Positions 35,176-43,802 of a DNA stretch of 64,000 nt are shown here, piece by piece. Source of the DNA: Pseudomonas fluorescens (lineage in GTDB: Bacteria; Pseudomonadota; Gammaproteobacteria; Pseudomonadales; Pseudomonadaceae); contig NZ_CABVHQ010000004.1 of assembly GCF_902497895.1 (NCBI RefSeq), forward strand, positions 120,094 through 184,093, read 5' to 3'. Within the stretch, counting starts at the first letter, position 1. Each line of letters begins with the position of its first letter. The notes below the pieces were generated by a model that worked only from the letters and a program-made list of their open reading frames with translations, was not told where the DNA came from and ran no database searches. Both the position numbers and the translations under genes were made by a program.

Positions 35176-35200
35176 GTTCTGCGCCAGGCGAACTCAGGCG

Positions 35201-35737
35201 TTACAAATCCGCCTCTTGCACCACCCTCACCTTCACCGCATCCAGCGCATACGCCGCATCAGCCAGGTCGTTGGTGACCGTCTCCACCTTCAGGATGCCG
35301 GTCACCCACAGCGGCGTGTAGATATCATCCAGCTTCAACCCCTGCGGATAACGCACCAGCACCAGTTGATTGGGCGGTGGCGGCGGTACGTGGATGCAGG
35401 CGCCCGGATAAGGCACCAGGAAGAACAGGGTGCTGCGGCCTTTGGCATCGGTCTCCAGCGGCACCGGGTAGCCACCAATACGGATGTGCTTGTCGTTCAT
35501 CGCCGGCACGGTTTTGCTCGAATACATCACCGCGGGCAGGCCTTTGCTCTGCTTCAGGCCACCGTTTTCGGTAAATGTCCCGTTGGCCTCAGGCGAGTCA
35601 TGGTCGATTTCCGGCATTTGCTCGAGGGCTTTCTGGTCCGACTTGGGCATCAATTCGAGCCAGTCGGTTTCCGGCAGTTCAGCGGCATGGGCCAGGCCAC
35701 TGCCCAGCAAGAGGAGAGTCAACAGAAGACGGCGCAT
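35201..35737 (-). CDS. DUF3299 secreted protein
   Basis: The 178-residue product has a signal peptide (MRRLLLTLLLLGSGLAHAAE, cleavage after HAA). Its mature domain has TDWLELMPKSDQKALEQMP, HIRIGGYPVPLETDAKGRSTLFFLVPYPGACIHVPPPPPNQLVLV and IYTPLWVTGILKVE, the DUF3299 pattern. The single mature Cys in GACIHVPPPPPNQ is conserved in the family, and the family often sits near MacB-like transporters. Function is unknown. It is transcribed alone. Confidence 0.85.
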   Translation of the reverse strand: MRRLLLTLLLLGSGLAHAAELPETDWLELMPKSDQKALEQMPEIDHDSPEANGTFTENGGLKQSKGLPAVMYSSKTVPAMNDKHIRIGGYPVPLETDAKGRSTLFFLVPYPGACIHVPPPPPNQLVLVRYPQGLKLDDIYTPLWVTGILKVETVTNDLADAAYALDAVKVRVVQEADL

Positions 35738-35785
35738 GAGGTACTCGGCAAGGAGGGGACGGTGGAACGCCGAGCATTCTAGTGC

Positions 35786-35823
35786 CCTGTCTCGGAAATG
35801 CGGAACACCATTTTCGAGACAGG
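35786..35823. promoter_or_regulatory. Long near-perfect palindrome upstream of the DUF3299 gene
   Basis: CCTGTCTCGGAAATG (35786-35800) is inverted with one mismatch at 35809-35823 (CATTTTCGAGACAGG) around an 8-base loop. It lies 49 bases ahead of the DUF3299 start and 46 bases beyond the GlsB/YeaQ-type gene's stop. No T-run follows on either strand, so it reads as an operator or attenuator and not as a plain terminator. Confidence 0.45.
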
Positions 35824-35868
35824 CCCACCCTTCTCCACGTGCGGGGCAGAGAGGGCCTTGTCGCTATA

Positions 35869-36114
35869 TCAGTTCTTTCTGACCAGGCCGTAGACCACCA
35901 GCAACACCACGGCGCCTACCAATGCACCGATGAAGCCCGCGCCCTGGCCCGCCTGATAGATGCCCAATGCCTGGCCGCCATAGGTTGCTGCCAGTGAACC
36001 GCCGATACCGAGCAGAATGGTCATGATCCAACCCATGTTGTCATCGCCGGGTTTGAGGAAACGTGCCAGCAGACCAACGATCAAGCCGATAAAGATGGTT
36101 CCGATAATTCCCAT
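35869..36114 (-). CDS. GlsB/YeaQ/YmgE-family membrane protein
   Basis: The 81-residue product has three membrane helices and the family's start MGIIGTIFIGLIVGLLARFLKPGDDNMGW, then GIGGSLAATYGGQALG and GALVGAVVLLVVYGLV with a basic end VRKN. Transglycosylase-associated and stress-response labels exist for this family, but its action is not established. A GGGAAATG-type site (AGAGGGAA) is 6 bases ahead of ATG 36114. Confidence 0.9.
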   Translation of the reverse strand: MGIIGTIFIGLIVGLLARFLKPGDDNMGWIMTILLGIGGSLAATYGGQALGIYQAGQGAGFIGALVGAVVLLVVYGLVRKN

Positions 36115-36140
36115 GACATTTCCCTCTGTATGAATTGGCT

Positions 36141-36168
36141 ATGCCAAAGCCTAGACAGACTTTGGCAT
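36141..36168. repeat. 9-bp inverted repeat between purK and GlsB/YeaQ-type gene
   Basis: ATGCCAAAG (36141-36149) and CTTTGGCAT (36160-36168) are perfect arms around a 10-base loop. No T-run follows. It could end the purEK transcript or serve as an operator of the small gene 27 bases further on. Confidence 0.45.
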
Positions 36169-36220
36169 CCTGCCATCAGAGAACGGTGAGGAACGAAGGT
36201 TCCCCCGGCCACGAGGATAG

Positions 36221-37303
36221 TTACTCGGCGATCAGCGCTTCGACCCTGAGAATCTGCTGCTCAAGGGTGGCCCTGTCGGCGCAGCGCAAGTTGGCGTGAC
36301 CGACCTTGCGACCGATCTTGAACGCTTTGCCATAGTGGTGCAGATGGCAATCGGCGATGGCCAGGACCTTATCGGTCTCCGGCACCTTGCCGATGAAGTT
36401 GATCATCGCGCTTTCGCCGACCTTGGCGGTCGATCCCAGCGGCAGACCGGCAACCGCCCGCAAGTGGTTTTCGAACTGGCTGCATTCGGCGCCTTCGGTG
36501 GTCCAGTGACCGGAGTTGTGGACCCGCGGGGCGATTTCGTTGGCCTTGAGGCCACCGTCGACTTCGAAGAACTCGAATGCCATCACGCCGACGTATTCCA
36601 GCTGCTTGAGCACACGGCTGGAATAGTCTTGCGCCAAGGCTTGCAGCGGGTGGTCGGTACTGGCCACGGACAGCTTGAGGATCCCGCTGTCGTGGGTGTT
36701 ATGAACCAGCGGATAGAACCTGGTTTCGCCATCGCGAGCACGTACGGCGATCAGCGAAACTTCGCCGGTGAACGGCACGAAGCCCTCCAGCAGACAGGCA
36801 ACGCTGCCCAGTTCGGCGAAGGTACCCACCACGTCGGCCGGGGTGCGCAGGACTTTCTGGCCTTTGCCGTCGTAGCCCAGGGTGCGGGTTTTCAGCACGG
36901 CAGGCAGGCCGATGGAAGCAACGGCGGCGTCCAGATCGGCTTGCGATTGAATGTCGGCAAACGCGGGAGTAGGAATCCCCAGGTCCTTGAACATGCTTTT
37001 CTCGAACCAGCGATCGCGGGCAATGCGCAGGGCTTCGGCGCTCGGGTAAACCGGCACGAACTGCGACAGGAATGCCACGGTTTCAGCCGGGACGCTTTCG
37101 AATTCGAAGGTCACCAGATCGACTTCGTCGGCCAGTTGACGCAAGTGATCCTGATCGCCGTAATCGGCCCGCAGATGTTCGCCCAAGGCCGCTGCGCAAG
37201 CATCTGGCGCAGGGTCAAGGAAAGCGAAGTTCATCCCCAGCGGTGTACCCGCCAGAGCCAACATGCGACCCAACTGGCCGCCACCGATTACACCGATCTT
37301 CAT
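36221..37303 (-). CDS. purK: N5-carboxyaminoimidazole ribonucleotide synthase
   Basis: PurK uses ATP and bicarbonate to carboxylate AIR to N5-CAIR in purine synthesis. The 360-residue ATP-grasp product starts MKIGVIGGGQLGRMLALAG. It has PAVLKTRTLGYDGKGQ for nucleotide binding, EGFVPFTGEVSLIAVR, and the Mg/substrate site GVMAFEFFEVDGGLKANEIAPRVHNSGHWTTEGAECSQFENHLRA. ATG 37303 lies 11 bases after the purE stop codon, with GAGG overlapping the purE end, so the two are co-translated. The order purE-purK is conserved. Confidence 0.96.
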   Translation of the reverse strand: MKIGVIGGGQLGRMLALAGTPLGMNFAFLDPAPDACAAALGEHLRADYGDQDHLRQLADEVDLVTFEFESVPAETVAFLSQFVPVYPSAEALRIARDRWFEKSMFKDLGIPTPAFADIQSQADLDAAVASIGLPAVLKTRTLGYDGKGQKVLRTPADVVGTFAELGSVACLLEGFVPFTGEVSLIAVRARDGETRFYPLVHNTHDSGILKLSVASTDHPLQALAQDYSSRVLKQLEYVGVMAFEFFEVDGGLKANEIAPRVHNSGHWTTEGAECSQFENHLRAVAGLPLGSTAKVGESAMINFIGKVPETDKVLAIADCHLHHYGKAFKIGRKVGHANLRCADRATLEQQILRVEALIAE

Positions 37304-37314
37304 CGTCAACAACC

Positions 37315-37806
37315 TCAGGCGATGCGTGGGTCTGGATTTTCCAGGACGCTGTCTGTCTGCTCAGCACGGAATTTTTTCAGCACCGTATGAAATTGCGGGT
37401 GCTTGGCGCCGAGGATGCTCGCGGACAACAACGCAGCATTGATTGCGCCGGCTTTGCCGATCGCCAGGGTCGCCACCGGAATGCCAGCGGGCATCTGCAC
37501 GATGGACAGCAGCGAATCGACGCCCGAAAGCATTGACGACTGCACCGGCACGCCGAGTACCGGCAGGTGAGTCTTGGCCGCACACATGCCGGGCAAATGC
37601 GCCGCGCCGCCGGCGCCAGCGATGATCACCTCGATGCCGCGTTCCTCGGCCTCTTCGGCGTACTGGAACAGCAGGTCCGGGGTGCGGTGGGCGGAAACCA
37701 CCTTCACCTCGTAAGGAATGCCGAGCTTTTCCAGCATATCGGCGGTGTGGCTAAGGGTGGACCAATCGGACTTGGAGCCCATGATCACGCCAACCAGTGC
37801 ACTCAT
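37315..37806 (-). CDS. purE: N5-carboxyaminoimidazole ribonucleotide mutase
   Basis: PurE moves the carboxylate of N5-CAIR to make CAIR. The 163-residue product has the class I motifs [19 protein letters not shown] with the catalytic His, [14 protein letters not shown], and [25 protein letters not shown] 37806 begins MSALVGVIM. It is the first gene of purEK and follows a leader with a terminator-like hairpin (37844-37887). Confidence 0.97.
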   Translation of the reverse strand: MSALVGVIMGSKSDWSTLSHTADMLEKLGIPYEVKVVSAHRTPDLLFQYAEEAEERGIEVIIAGAGGAAHLPGMCAAKTHLPVLGVPVQSSMLSGVDSLLSIVQMPAGIPVATLAIGKAGAINAALLSASILGAKHPQFHTVLKKFRAEQTDSVLENPDPRIA

Positions 37807-37843
37807 CGTCGTGCCTCTTCTCTCTGGGCGCCCGCAGGCGCGT

Positions 37844-37887
37844 CAAAAAACAACAAGCCACGCGGGAGAACCGGCGTGGCTTGTTGT
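37844..37887 (-). terminator. Terminator-like hairpin in the purE leader
   Basis: On the minus strand CAACAAGCCACGC (37886-37874) pairs with GCGTGGCTTGTTG (37863-37851) and is followed at once by TTTTTT. It lies about 38 bases ahead of the purE start codon, between the candidate purE promoter (TATACT at 37930-37925) and the gene. It may be an attenuator of purEK or the end of the LysR transcript. Confidence 0.7.
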
Positions 37888-38020
37888 ACGAATTCAGGCC
37901 GGTCGAACCGGCCAAAGGCCGCGCAGTATACCGCAAAGAGGCAGATAAACAGCCCCTTCTACGACCATCTGTCATACGGGCCAAAGTCCCGGCTTTATTG
38001 ACTTTCAGGTCAGCAGCCAG

Positions 38021-38130
38021 GATCAAAAGATCGCAGCCTGCGGCAGCTCCTACGGGATTTGCGTTCACATGCAATCGTGCGGCTACACTGGCTCGGCGTA
38101 GGAGCTGCCGCAGGCTGCGATCTTTTGATC
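38021..38130. repeat. REP-type inverted pair, family C
   Basis: GATCAAAAGATCGCAGCCTG at 38021 is matched in inverse by CAGGCTGCGATCTTTTGATC ending at 38130, with CGGCAGCTCCTAC and GTAGGAGCTGCCG inside each arm. The arms are perfect over 33 bases. Confidence 0.88.
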
Positions 38131-38146
38131 TTGCCTGCACGGCAAT

Positions 38147-39055
38147 TCACGTACCCTGCGCCGCCCCACCCTCCAGTTTGCGCCAGAGCAAGCGCACATT
38201 CGCCTTGCGCACCAGCGCACACCGGTACAGACGAATCTCCAGCGGCACATGCCATTGCGGGCCGCCGCAGACCACCAGCTCGCCACGAGCCAGTTCGGCG
38301 CGCACGCTCAGTTGCGGCACCCAGGCGATGCCCAACCCTTCGAGGGCCATGCTTTTCAGGCTGTCGGCCATGGCGGTTTCATAGACAGTGGTGAAACGCA
38401 GGGCGCGCTGACGCAGAAGCATATTGACCGAGCGCCCGAGAAAAGCACCGGCGCTGTAGGCCAATAACGGCACGCTGGCCTCGCCTTCCAGATCGAACAA
38501 CGGTTTGCCGTCGGCGTCGGCGGCACAAACCGGGAGCATTTCGGTATGCCCAAGGTGCAGCGAAGGAAAGATTTCCGGGTCCATCTGCATCGCTGCGTCC
38601 GGGTCGTAAAAGGCCAGCATCAGATCGCAACCGCCTTCACGCAGCGCATGCACCGCATCACCGACGTTGGTCGCCACCAACCGCGTGGCGATGTTCAAAC
38701 CTTCATTACGCAACTGCGCGATCCAGCGCGGGAAGAATCCCAGCGCCAGGGAGTGGGCGGCAGCGACCTGCATCACTTCGCCCTGCCCGCCTTCCAGATG
38801 ATGCAAGTGCCGCAGCACTTCACCGAGCTGTTCGACCACAGTGCGCGCGGTGACCAGAAACAGCTGCCCCGCCGCCGTCAGCTCGATCGGTGTGCGCGAG
38901 CGGTTGACCAGAGTCAAGCCCAGTGCGGCCTCGAGGCTGCGGATCCGCCGACTGAACGCCGGCTGGGTGACGAAGCGCCGTTCGGCAGCCTGGGAGAAGC
39001 TGCGGGTGGCGGCCAAGGCACTGAAATCCTCGAGCCATTTACTTTCCAGATTCAT
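38147..39055 (-). CDS. LysR-family transcriptional regulator
   Basis: The 302-residue product has a typical N-terminal winged helix (WLEDFSALAATRSFSQAAERRFVTQPAFSRRIRSLEAALG) and a two-lobe effector domain (about 90-295). GGGAGGA precedes ATG 39055. It is divergent from aspA, 180 bases apart, the common arrangement for a LysR protein controlling its neighbour, so regulation of aspartase is a reasonable inference. Its effector is unknown. Confidence 0.9.
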   Translation of the reverse strand: MNLESKWLEDFSALAATRSFSQAAERRFVTQPAFSRRIRSLEAALGLTLVNRSRTPIELTAAGQLFLVTARTVVEQLGEVLRHLHHLEGGQGEVMQVAAAHSLALGFFPRWIAQLRNEGLNIATRLVATNVGDAVHALREGGCDLMLAFYDPDAAMQMDPEIFPSLHLGHTEMLPVCAADADGKPLFDLEGEASVPLLAYSAGAFLGRSVNMLLRQRALRFTTVYETAMADSLKSMALEGLGIAWVPQLSVRAELARGELVVCGGPQWHVPLEIRLYRCALVRKANVRLLWRKLEGGAAQGT

Positions 39056-39235
39056 CACGTCCTCCCGGACACGCACCAATTTAGGTCACACGCTCGCCGC
39101 ATACGCGGCGTCACACGGACATTATGCCGAATGTGCATAGGCTAGTGTTTAACAGCATTGGCCCAAAATTCTTCACAAGCCTAGCATTTGCAGTGTTCCG
39201 GCACCGACCGGGTCCATATCGAGATGATTTCTATC

Positions 39236-40660
39236 ATGTCCTCAGCTGCATCTTTCCGCACAGAAAAAGACCTGCTTGGCGTACTCGAAGTACCTGCTCA
39301 AGCGTATTACGGCATCCAGACCCTGCGAGCGGTGAACAACTTCCGTCTCTCCGGCGTTCCGATTTCGCATTACCCGAAGTTGGTTGTCGGCTTGGCAATG
39401 GTCAAACAGGCCGCCGCTGACGCCAACCGCGAACTGGGTCACCTGAGCGAAGCCAAGCACGCTGCCATCAGCGAAGCCTGTGCCCGTCTGATCCGCGGCG
39501 ATTTCCACGAAGAGTTCGTGGTGGACATGATTCAGGGCGGCGCTGGCACTTCAACCAACATGAATGCCAACGAAGTCATCGCCAACATCGCGCTGGAGGC
39601 CATGGGCCACAGCAAGGGCGAGTACCAATACCTGCACCCGAACAACGACGTGAACATGGCGCAGTCGACCAACGACGCCTACCCGACGGCTATCCGCCTG
39701 GGCTTGCTGCTCGGTCACGACGCCCTGCTCGCCAGCCTCGACAGCCTGATCCAGGCGTTCGCTGACAAAGGTCAAGAGTTCAACCACGTCCTGAAGATGG
39801 GCCGTACCCAGCTGCAAGACGCCGTGCCGATGACCCTGGGCCAAGAGTTCCGCGCCTTCGCCACCACCTTGAGCGAAGATCTGGCGCGCCTGAAAACCCT
39901 CGCTCCCGAGTTGCTGACTGAAGTGAACCTGGGCGGCACCGCGATCGGTACCGGCATCAACGCCGACCCGCGCTACCAGCACCTGGCCGTATCGCGCCTG
40001 GCAATCATCAGCGGTCAACCGCTGGTACCGGCCGCCGATCTGATCGAAGCCACTTCCGACATGGGCGCGTTCGTGCTGTTCTCCGGCATGCTCAAGCGTA
40101 CCGCGGTCAAGCTGTCGAAGATTTGCAACGACCTGCGCCTGCTGTCCAGCGGCCCACGCACCGGCATCAATGAAATCAACCTGCCAGCGCGTCAGCCGGG
40201 CAGCTCGATCATGCCTGGCAAGGTCAACCCGGTTATCCCGGAAGCCGTCAACCAAGTGGCATTCCAGATCATCGGCAACGACCTGGCGCTGACCATCGCG
40301 GCCGAAGGCGGCCAGCTGCAACTGAACGTGATGGAGCCTTTGATCGCCTTCAAGATCTTTGACTCGATCCGCCTGCTGCAACGCGCCATGGACATGCTGC
40401 GCGAGCACTGCATCGTCGGCATCACCGCCAACGAAGAACGCTGCCGCGAACTGGTCGAGCATTCGATCGGCCTGGTCACTGCGCTGAACCCGTACATCGG
40501 CTATGAAAACGCCACCCGCATCGCCCGCATCGCCCTTGAAAGCGGCCGCGGCGTGCTGGAGCTGGTACGCGAAGAAGGCTTGCTCGACGACGCCATGCTC
40601 GCCGACATCCTGCGCCCGGAAAACATGATTGCTCCGCGTCTGGTGCCTCTGAAGGCTTGA
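39236..40660 (+). CDS. aspA: Aspartate ammonia-lyase
   Basis: Aspartase deaminates L-aspartate to fumarate and ammonia. The 474-residue product carries the fumarase/aspartase signature GSSIMPGKVNP. Substrate loops GGAGTSTNMNANEVIAN and STNDAYPTAIRLG, and the TLGQEFRAFATTL helix, are also present. I chose ATG 39236 (MSSAASFRTEKD); ATG 39224 four codons upstream is equally open and neither has a strong ribosome binding site. It is followed by a terminator at 40745-40782. With the asparaginase and symporter genes downstream it forms an aspartate/asparagine use region, each gene with its own signals. Confidence 0.96.
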   Translation: MSSAASFRTEKDLLGVLEVPAQAYYGIQTLRAVNNFRLSGVPISHYPKLVVGLAMVKQAAADANRELGHLSEAKHAAISEACARLIRGDFHEEFVVDMIQGGAGTSTNMNANEVIANIALEAMGHSKGEYQYLHPNNDVNMAQSTNDAYPTAIRLGLLLGHDALLASLDSLIQAFADKGQEFNHVLKMGRTQLQDAVPMTLGQEFRAFATTLSEDLARLKTLAPELLTEVNLGGTAIGTGINADPRYQHLAVSRLAIISGQPLVPAADLIEATSDMGAFVLFSGMLKRTAVKLSKICNDLRLLSSGPRTGINEINLPARQPGSSIMPGKVNPVIPEAVNQVAFQIIGNDLALTIAAEGGQLQLNVMEPLIAFKIFDSIRLLQRAMDMLREHCIVGITANEERCRELVEHSIGLVTALNPYIGYENATRIARIALESGRGVLELVREEGLLDDAMLADILRPENMIAPRLVPLKA

Positions 40661-40744
40661 CCGAACACCGGCTCTTTCTCTTTTAACGAAGAGCACGAAG
40701 AGCCACGCTCACCAGGTCGAGGGACTAGACACCTCTCACCTTTT

Positions 40745-40782
40745 GAGGGCTTGGAGATCATTCTCCAGGCCCTTTTTTTTAG
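40745..40782 (+). terminator. Rho-independent terminator after aspA
   Basis: AGGGC-TTGGAGA pairs with TCTCCAGG-CCCT across a short loop, followed by a run of eight T at 40773-40780. It lies 85 bases after the aspA stop codon. Confidence 0.85.
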
Positions 40783-41163
40783 ATTTTTCGGATTCCACCG
40801 AACATGTACAGCGTCTCAAATGCCGCCAAGATCGCAGCCTTCGGCAGCTCCTACATAGATTGATGAACACCCGTAGGAGCTGTCGAAGGCTGCGATCTTT
40901 TGATCTTGCAGCCCCTCGTTTCATCGCCCGCACCACACTGTGCAGACGGACGGCACTCTCATAGGTATAGTGCCGCCCCTCTTCGCGTGAGCGGTCGTCG
41001 GTAACGAGACCCAAACCCATGCGAAACCCGAACTAACAACAACCCGCGATGTGAAATCGGGACGAACCTTCGCCCCACCCGTTTTGCCGTGCGCAAACCG
41101 GTGTAACACGATGTTTCGAAGCGGCCAGCATTTGCCTACATAAAAAACAGCGAGGAATACTCC
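40783..41163 (+). other. Leader region of the AGCS symporter
   Basis: After the REP pair this stretch contains a hairpin GGCACT (40952-40957) / AGTGCC (40969-40974) and about 190 bases of unexplained leader sequence before the symporter gene. Glycine riboswitches precede related symporters in many bacteria, so I looked for that core and did not find it. No gene was found. Confidence 0.4.
40828..40907. repeat. REP-type inverted pair, family C
   Basis: AAGATCGCAGCCTTCGGCAG at 40828 faces CTGTCGAAGGCTGCGATCTT ending at 40900. The arms carry compensating differences from the other family C units (CTTCGG/TCGAAG). Confidence 0.85.
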
Positions 41164-42615
41164 ATGCTCGAAGTCATTAACGACTTCCTCTCAGGGAAAG
41201 TACTGATCGTGCTCATTGTCGGGCTCGGTAGCTACTTCACGATCCGCTCGCGTTTCGTTCAATTGCGTCACTTCTTCCATATGTTTTCGGTGTTCGGCGA
41301 CAGTCTGCGCAGTAGCGCCGGCCAGCTCAGCTCATTCCAGGCACTGATGCTCAGCCTCGCCGGTCGGGTGGGTGCGGGCAACATCGCCGGGGTCGGCATT
41401 GCCGTGACCCTCGGTGGTCCCGGTGCGGTGTTCTGGATGTGGGTGACCGCACTGGTCGGCATGTCCAGCAGTTTCTTCGAATGCTCCCTGGGCCAGCTCT
41501 ACAAGCGCTGCGACTCTGAAGGCCAGTATCGTGGCGGCCCGTCCTATTACATCCAGCATGGACTGGGTAAACGCTGGTTGGGCATGGTCATGGCGGTGTT
41601 GCTGCTGGTGACCTTCGGATTTGCCTTCAATGGCTTGCAATCCCACGCCGTGACCCACTCGCTAAACAACGCCTTTGGCCTGGACACCACCTATACCGGC
41701 ATCGGTCTGGCCGTGCTGTTGGGCCTGGTGTTCGTCGGTGGGATCAAGCGTATCGCCAAGGTCGCGGACCTGTTGGTGCCGGTGAAGACTCTGGTTTACA
41801 TCGGCGTGACCATCTATGTGATCGTGCTGCAATTCGATCAGGTCCCGGGCATGCTGATGACCATCGTCAAAAGTGCTTTCGGCCTGGACCAGGCTTTCGG
41901 TGGCCTGATTGGCAGCGCCATTGTCATGGGCGTCAAGCGCGGCGTGTTCGCCAACGAAGCGGGTCTGGGCAGTGCACCGAACGTCGCCGCCGTGGCCTCG
42001 GTCGAGCACCCGGTGGCCCAAGGTGTGGTGCAGGCATTCAGTGTGTTCCTCGATACCTTCGTGATCTGCACCTGCACCGCGCTGCTGATTCTTCTGTCGG
42101 GCTTCTACACCCCGGGCTTCGAAGGCGACGGCATTGCCCTGACCCAGAACTCCCTGGCGGCGGTAGTCGGCGACTGGGGCCGGATGTTCATCAGCGTCGC
42201 GCTGGCGTTGTTTGTGTTCACCTCGATTCTCTACAACTACTACCTGGGCGAGAGCAACCTGCGCTTTTTGATCGGCGATAACCGCAAGGTGCTGATCGGT
42301 TACCGCGCGCTGGTACTGGTGCTGATCTTCTGGGGTGCGATCGAAAACCTCGGCACGGTGTTCGCCTTTGCCGACATCACCATGACCCTGCTGGCCTTCG
42401 TCAACCTGATCGCCCTGTTCCTCCTGTTCAAGGTCGGCATGCGCATTCTGCGTGACTATGACGACCAGCGCGCCGCGGGCATCAAGACCCCAGTGTTCGA
42501 TTCCAGCAAGTTCCCGGACCTGGATCTGGACCTGAAAGCCTGGCCGGCCAATCCGCCAGCAGCGGTCACTCAAATCGAGGCCACACCTGCAGTCGTGAGC
42601 GCAGCGCAACGCTGA
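41164..42615 (+). CDS. Sodium:alanine/glycine symporter (AGCS family)
   Basis: The 483-residue membrane protein has about eleven helices. It carries the AGCS signatures GRVGAGNIAGVGIAVTLGGPGAVFWMWVTALVGM (sodium and carboxylate site), ECSLGQLYKRCDSEGQYRGGPSYYI, and GVKRGVFANEAGLGSAPNVAA. It imports alanine, glycine or a similar small amino acid with Na+. GAGGA precedes ATG 41164. A cytoplasmic tail of about 60 residues ends it. The asparaginase gene follows after 97 bases in the same direction. Confidence 0.94.
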   Translation: MLEVINDFLSGKVLIVLIVGLGSYFTIRSRFVQLRHFFHMFSVFGDSLRSSAGQLSSFQALMLSLAGRVGAGNIAGVGIAVTLGGPGAVFWMWVTALVGMSSSFFECSLGQLYKRCDSEGQYRGGPSYYIQHGLGKRWLGMVMAVLLLVTFGFAFNGLQSHAVTHSLNNAFGLDTTYTGIGLAVLLGLVFVGGIKRIAKVADLLVPVKTLVYIGVTIYVIVLQFDQVPGMLMTIVKSAFGLDQAFGGLIGSAIVMGVKRGVFANEAGLGSAPNVAAVASVEHPVAQGVVQAFSVFLDTFVICTCTALLILLSGFYTPGFEGDGIALTQNSLAAVVGDWGRMFISVALALFVFTSILYNYYLGESNLRFLIGDNRKVLIGYRALVLVLIFWGAIENLGTVFAFADITMTLLAFVNLIALFLLFKVGMRILRDYDDQRAAGIKTPVFDSSKFPDLDLDLKAWPANPPAAVTQIEATPAVVSAAQR

Positions 42616-42712
42616 TTGCCAAACCGGGCGCAATCCGTTGCGCCCGACGTGACACACCGCGCGGTCAGCGTCATGCTCGCCCGTACGGTGTACTCGTCCA
42701 GGAGATTCCCAC

Positions 42713-43717
42713 ATGAACCCCGAAACTTATCCCGCAGCGCAACACGTCATGGTGCTCTACACCGGCGGCACCATCGGCATGCAAGCCAGTGCCCACGGCC
42801 TGGCGCCGGCGTCCGGTTTCGAAGCACGGATGCGCGATTACCTGCACAGCCAGCCAGATCTGGTGGTGCCGCACTGGCGCTTCCGCGAAATGGCCCCGCT
42901 GATCGACAGCGCCAACATGACCCCTGCCTATTGGCAGCGCCTGCGTGAAGCAGTCATCGACGCCGTCGACGTCCAGGGCTGCGACAGCGTGCTGATCCTC
43001 CACGGTACTGACACCCTCGCTTACAGCGCCGCGGCCATGAGCTTCCAGCTGCTGGGTCTGCATGCGCGAGTGGTGTTTACCGGCTCGATGTTGCCGGCCG
43101 GTGTGACTGACAGCGATGCCTGGGAAAACCTCGGCGGCGCGTTGGTTGCGCTGGGTCAGGGCCTGGCGCCTGGCGTGCATTTGTACTTCCACGGCGAGCT
43201 GCTGGAGCCGACCCGTTGCGCGAAAATCCGCAGCTTTGGTCGTCATCCGTTTGCCCGTCTGCAGCGTCAAGGTGGCGCAGCCATGGCGCCTTCGCTTCCG
43301 GCCGAGCTGAATTACCATCAAAGCAAGCAGCTGGCAAAAGTCGGCGTACTGCCATTGTTCCCCGGCATTGATGCAGAGCAACTCGATGCTTTGCTCAGTA
43401 GCGGCATTCAGGGACTGGTGCTTGAATGTTTCGGTAGCGGCACCGGGCCGAGTGACAACCCCGAGTTCCTCGCCAGCCTGCAACGGGCGCGGGACAAAGG
43501 CCTGGTGGTCGTGGCAATCACTCAGTGCCATGAAGGCGGCGTGGCGCTGGACGTCTACGAAGCGGGTAGCCGTTTGCGTGATGTTGGCGTGTTGTCCGGT
43601 GGCGGCATGACTCGCGAGGCGGCGTTCGGCAAGTTGCATGCGCTGCTCGGTGCCGGGCTTGAGACGGCTGAGGTTCGGCGGTTGGTTGAGTTGGATTTGT
43701 GTGGTGAGTTGAGTTGA
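42713..43717 (+). CDS. ansA: L-asparaginase
   Basis: The 334-residue product hydrolyses asparagine to aspartate and ammonia. Active-site motifs of the type I/II superfamily are both present: YTGGTIGM with the first catalytic Thr near residue 18, and LHGTDTLAYSAAAM with the Thr-Asp pair near 92-93. A Lys usually follows, but here the position downstream is FTGSMLPAG without it. No signal peptide is seen, so it is cytoplasmic (type I). AGGAGA precedes ATG 42713. Its aspartate product feeds AspA. Confidence 0.92.
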   Translation: MNPETYPAAQHVMVLYTGGTIGMQASAHGLAPASGFEARMRDYLHSQPDLVVPHWRFREMAPLIDSANMTPAYWQRLREAVIDAVDVQGCDSVLILHGTDTLAYSAAAMSFQLLGLHARVVFTGSMLPAGVTDSDAWENLGGALVALGQGLAPGVHLYFHGELLEPTRCAKIRSFGRHPFARLQRQGGAAMAPSLPAELNYHQSKQLAKVGVLPLFPGIDAEQLDALLSSGIQGLVLECFGSGTGPSDNPEFLASLQRARDKGLVVVAITQCHEGGVALDVYEAGSRLRDVGVLSGGGMTREAAFGKLHALLGAGLETAEVRRLVELDLCGELS

Positions 43718-43802
43718 GTCTTGGGCCAGGCTTTAGATCCACGCCCCACAACCAACGGCACATAACTTGCTCGACTCCAGCATCCCCACGCTGGAACCGA
43801 AC

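Larger units (their letters stand above)
37807..38146. other. purE leader and REP region
   Basis: Besides the terminator-like hairpin this 340-base gap has GGCCGGT-CGA-ACCGGCC (37898-37914), a second, smaller hairpin in the same leader. It also has the candidate -10 hexamer of purE at 37925-37930 and the family C REP pair at 38021-38130. No gene was found. Confidence 0.6.

Noticed and set aside
40783..41163. Glycine riboswitch before the AGCS symporter
   Set aside because: Related symporters are often preceded by one, but the conserved core could not be found by eye in this leader.
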